A stretch of 5,550 nt of DNA from Victivallales bacterium (GTDB taxonomy: Bacteria > Verrucomicrobiota > Lentisphaeria > Victivallales > Victivallaceae). The notes under the pieces were generated by a model, which had not been told where the DNA came from, did no database searches, and was given only the letters and a program-made list of their open reading frames with translations. This document shows, in pieces, positions 5,513-5,550 of the stretch (the stretch's first letter is position 1; every line of letters starts with the position of its first letter). The position numbers and the translations under genes were made by a program. The stretch lies in contig DAOWBJ010000138.1 of NCBI GenBank assembly GCA_030634125.1, positions 1 to 5,550 on the forward strand, given 5' to 3'.

Positions 5513-5550
5513 GTTGTCAATATAATTGCTTTTAAAGCATTTATTGCCGA

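Noticed and set aside
5526..5540. Palindrome TGCTTT/AAAGCA near the right edge
   Set aside because: The arms are separated by a single base, so no real hairpin can form, and the site lies in a frame that may be coding; likely chance.

Overview
The window is a 5.55 kb bacterial chromosomal segment with moderate-to-low GC. It carries five protein-coding genes: four conserved housekeeping genes on the + strand and one unrecognised membrane protein on the - strand. I see no phage or plasmid genes, IS transposase, CRISPR array, rRNA or tRNA. Two features lean weakly towards the PVC group (Lentisphaerota/Verrucomicrobiota-like): the C-terminal style of the - strand protein (an 'IAATQYRINNGKLPTSLQQLVPDYL'-type segment, split here as IAATQYRINNGK / LPTSLQQLVPDYL) and the presence of short hairpin repeats. 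This taxonomic guess is an inference from memory, not a search.

Layout. Positions 1-385 hold the C-terminal end of dnaJ, cut by the window edge. Four consecutive in-frame TAA codons separate it from smpB (395-871), and the two genes are probably co-transcribed. Positions 872-1353 are a long non-coding gap. It contains a cluster of three CTGTCTCAG-core hairpins (974-1081) laid out like REP/REPIN repeats, a separate AT-rich hairpin, a plausible promoter and a four-unit heptamer repeat. rnhA (RNase HI) follows at 1354-1863 with a non-ATG start. The 1864-2030 gap carries a perfect 15-bp tandem duplication just upstream of pepF (2031-3833, an M3-family oligoendopeptidase F). The - strand membrane protein (3863-5512, possibly extending past the right edge) converges on pepF with only 29 bp between the two stop codons.

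How the genes relate. DnaJ (protein folding) and SmpB (rescue of stalled ribosomes, tagging products for degradation) both serve protein quality control, and PepF can clear the resulting peptides. This is a loose functional theme, since the intergenic gaps argue against one operon. RNase HI removes RNA from RNA-DNA hybrids and ends in a peptide that matches the sliding-clamp-binding consensus.

The points most worth a second look are the REP-like hairpin cluster, the QLELF tail on RNase HI, and the C-terminus of the - strand protein. In the last, a canonical U UUA AAG slippery heptamer sits where the reading frame changes from a natural-looking tail to a methionine-rich one.
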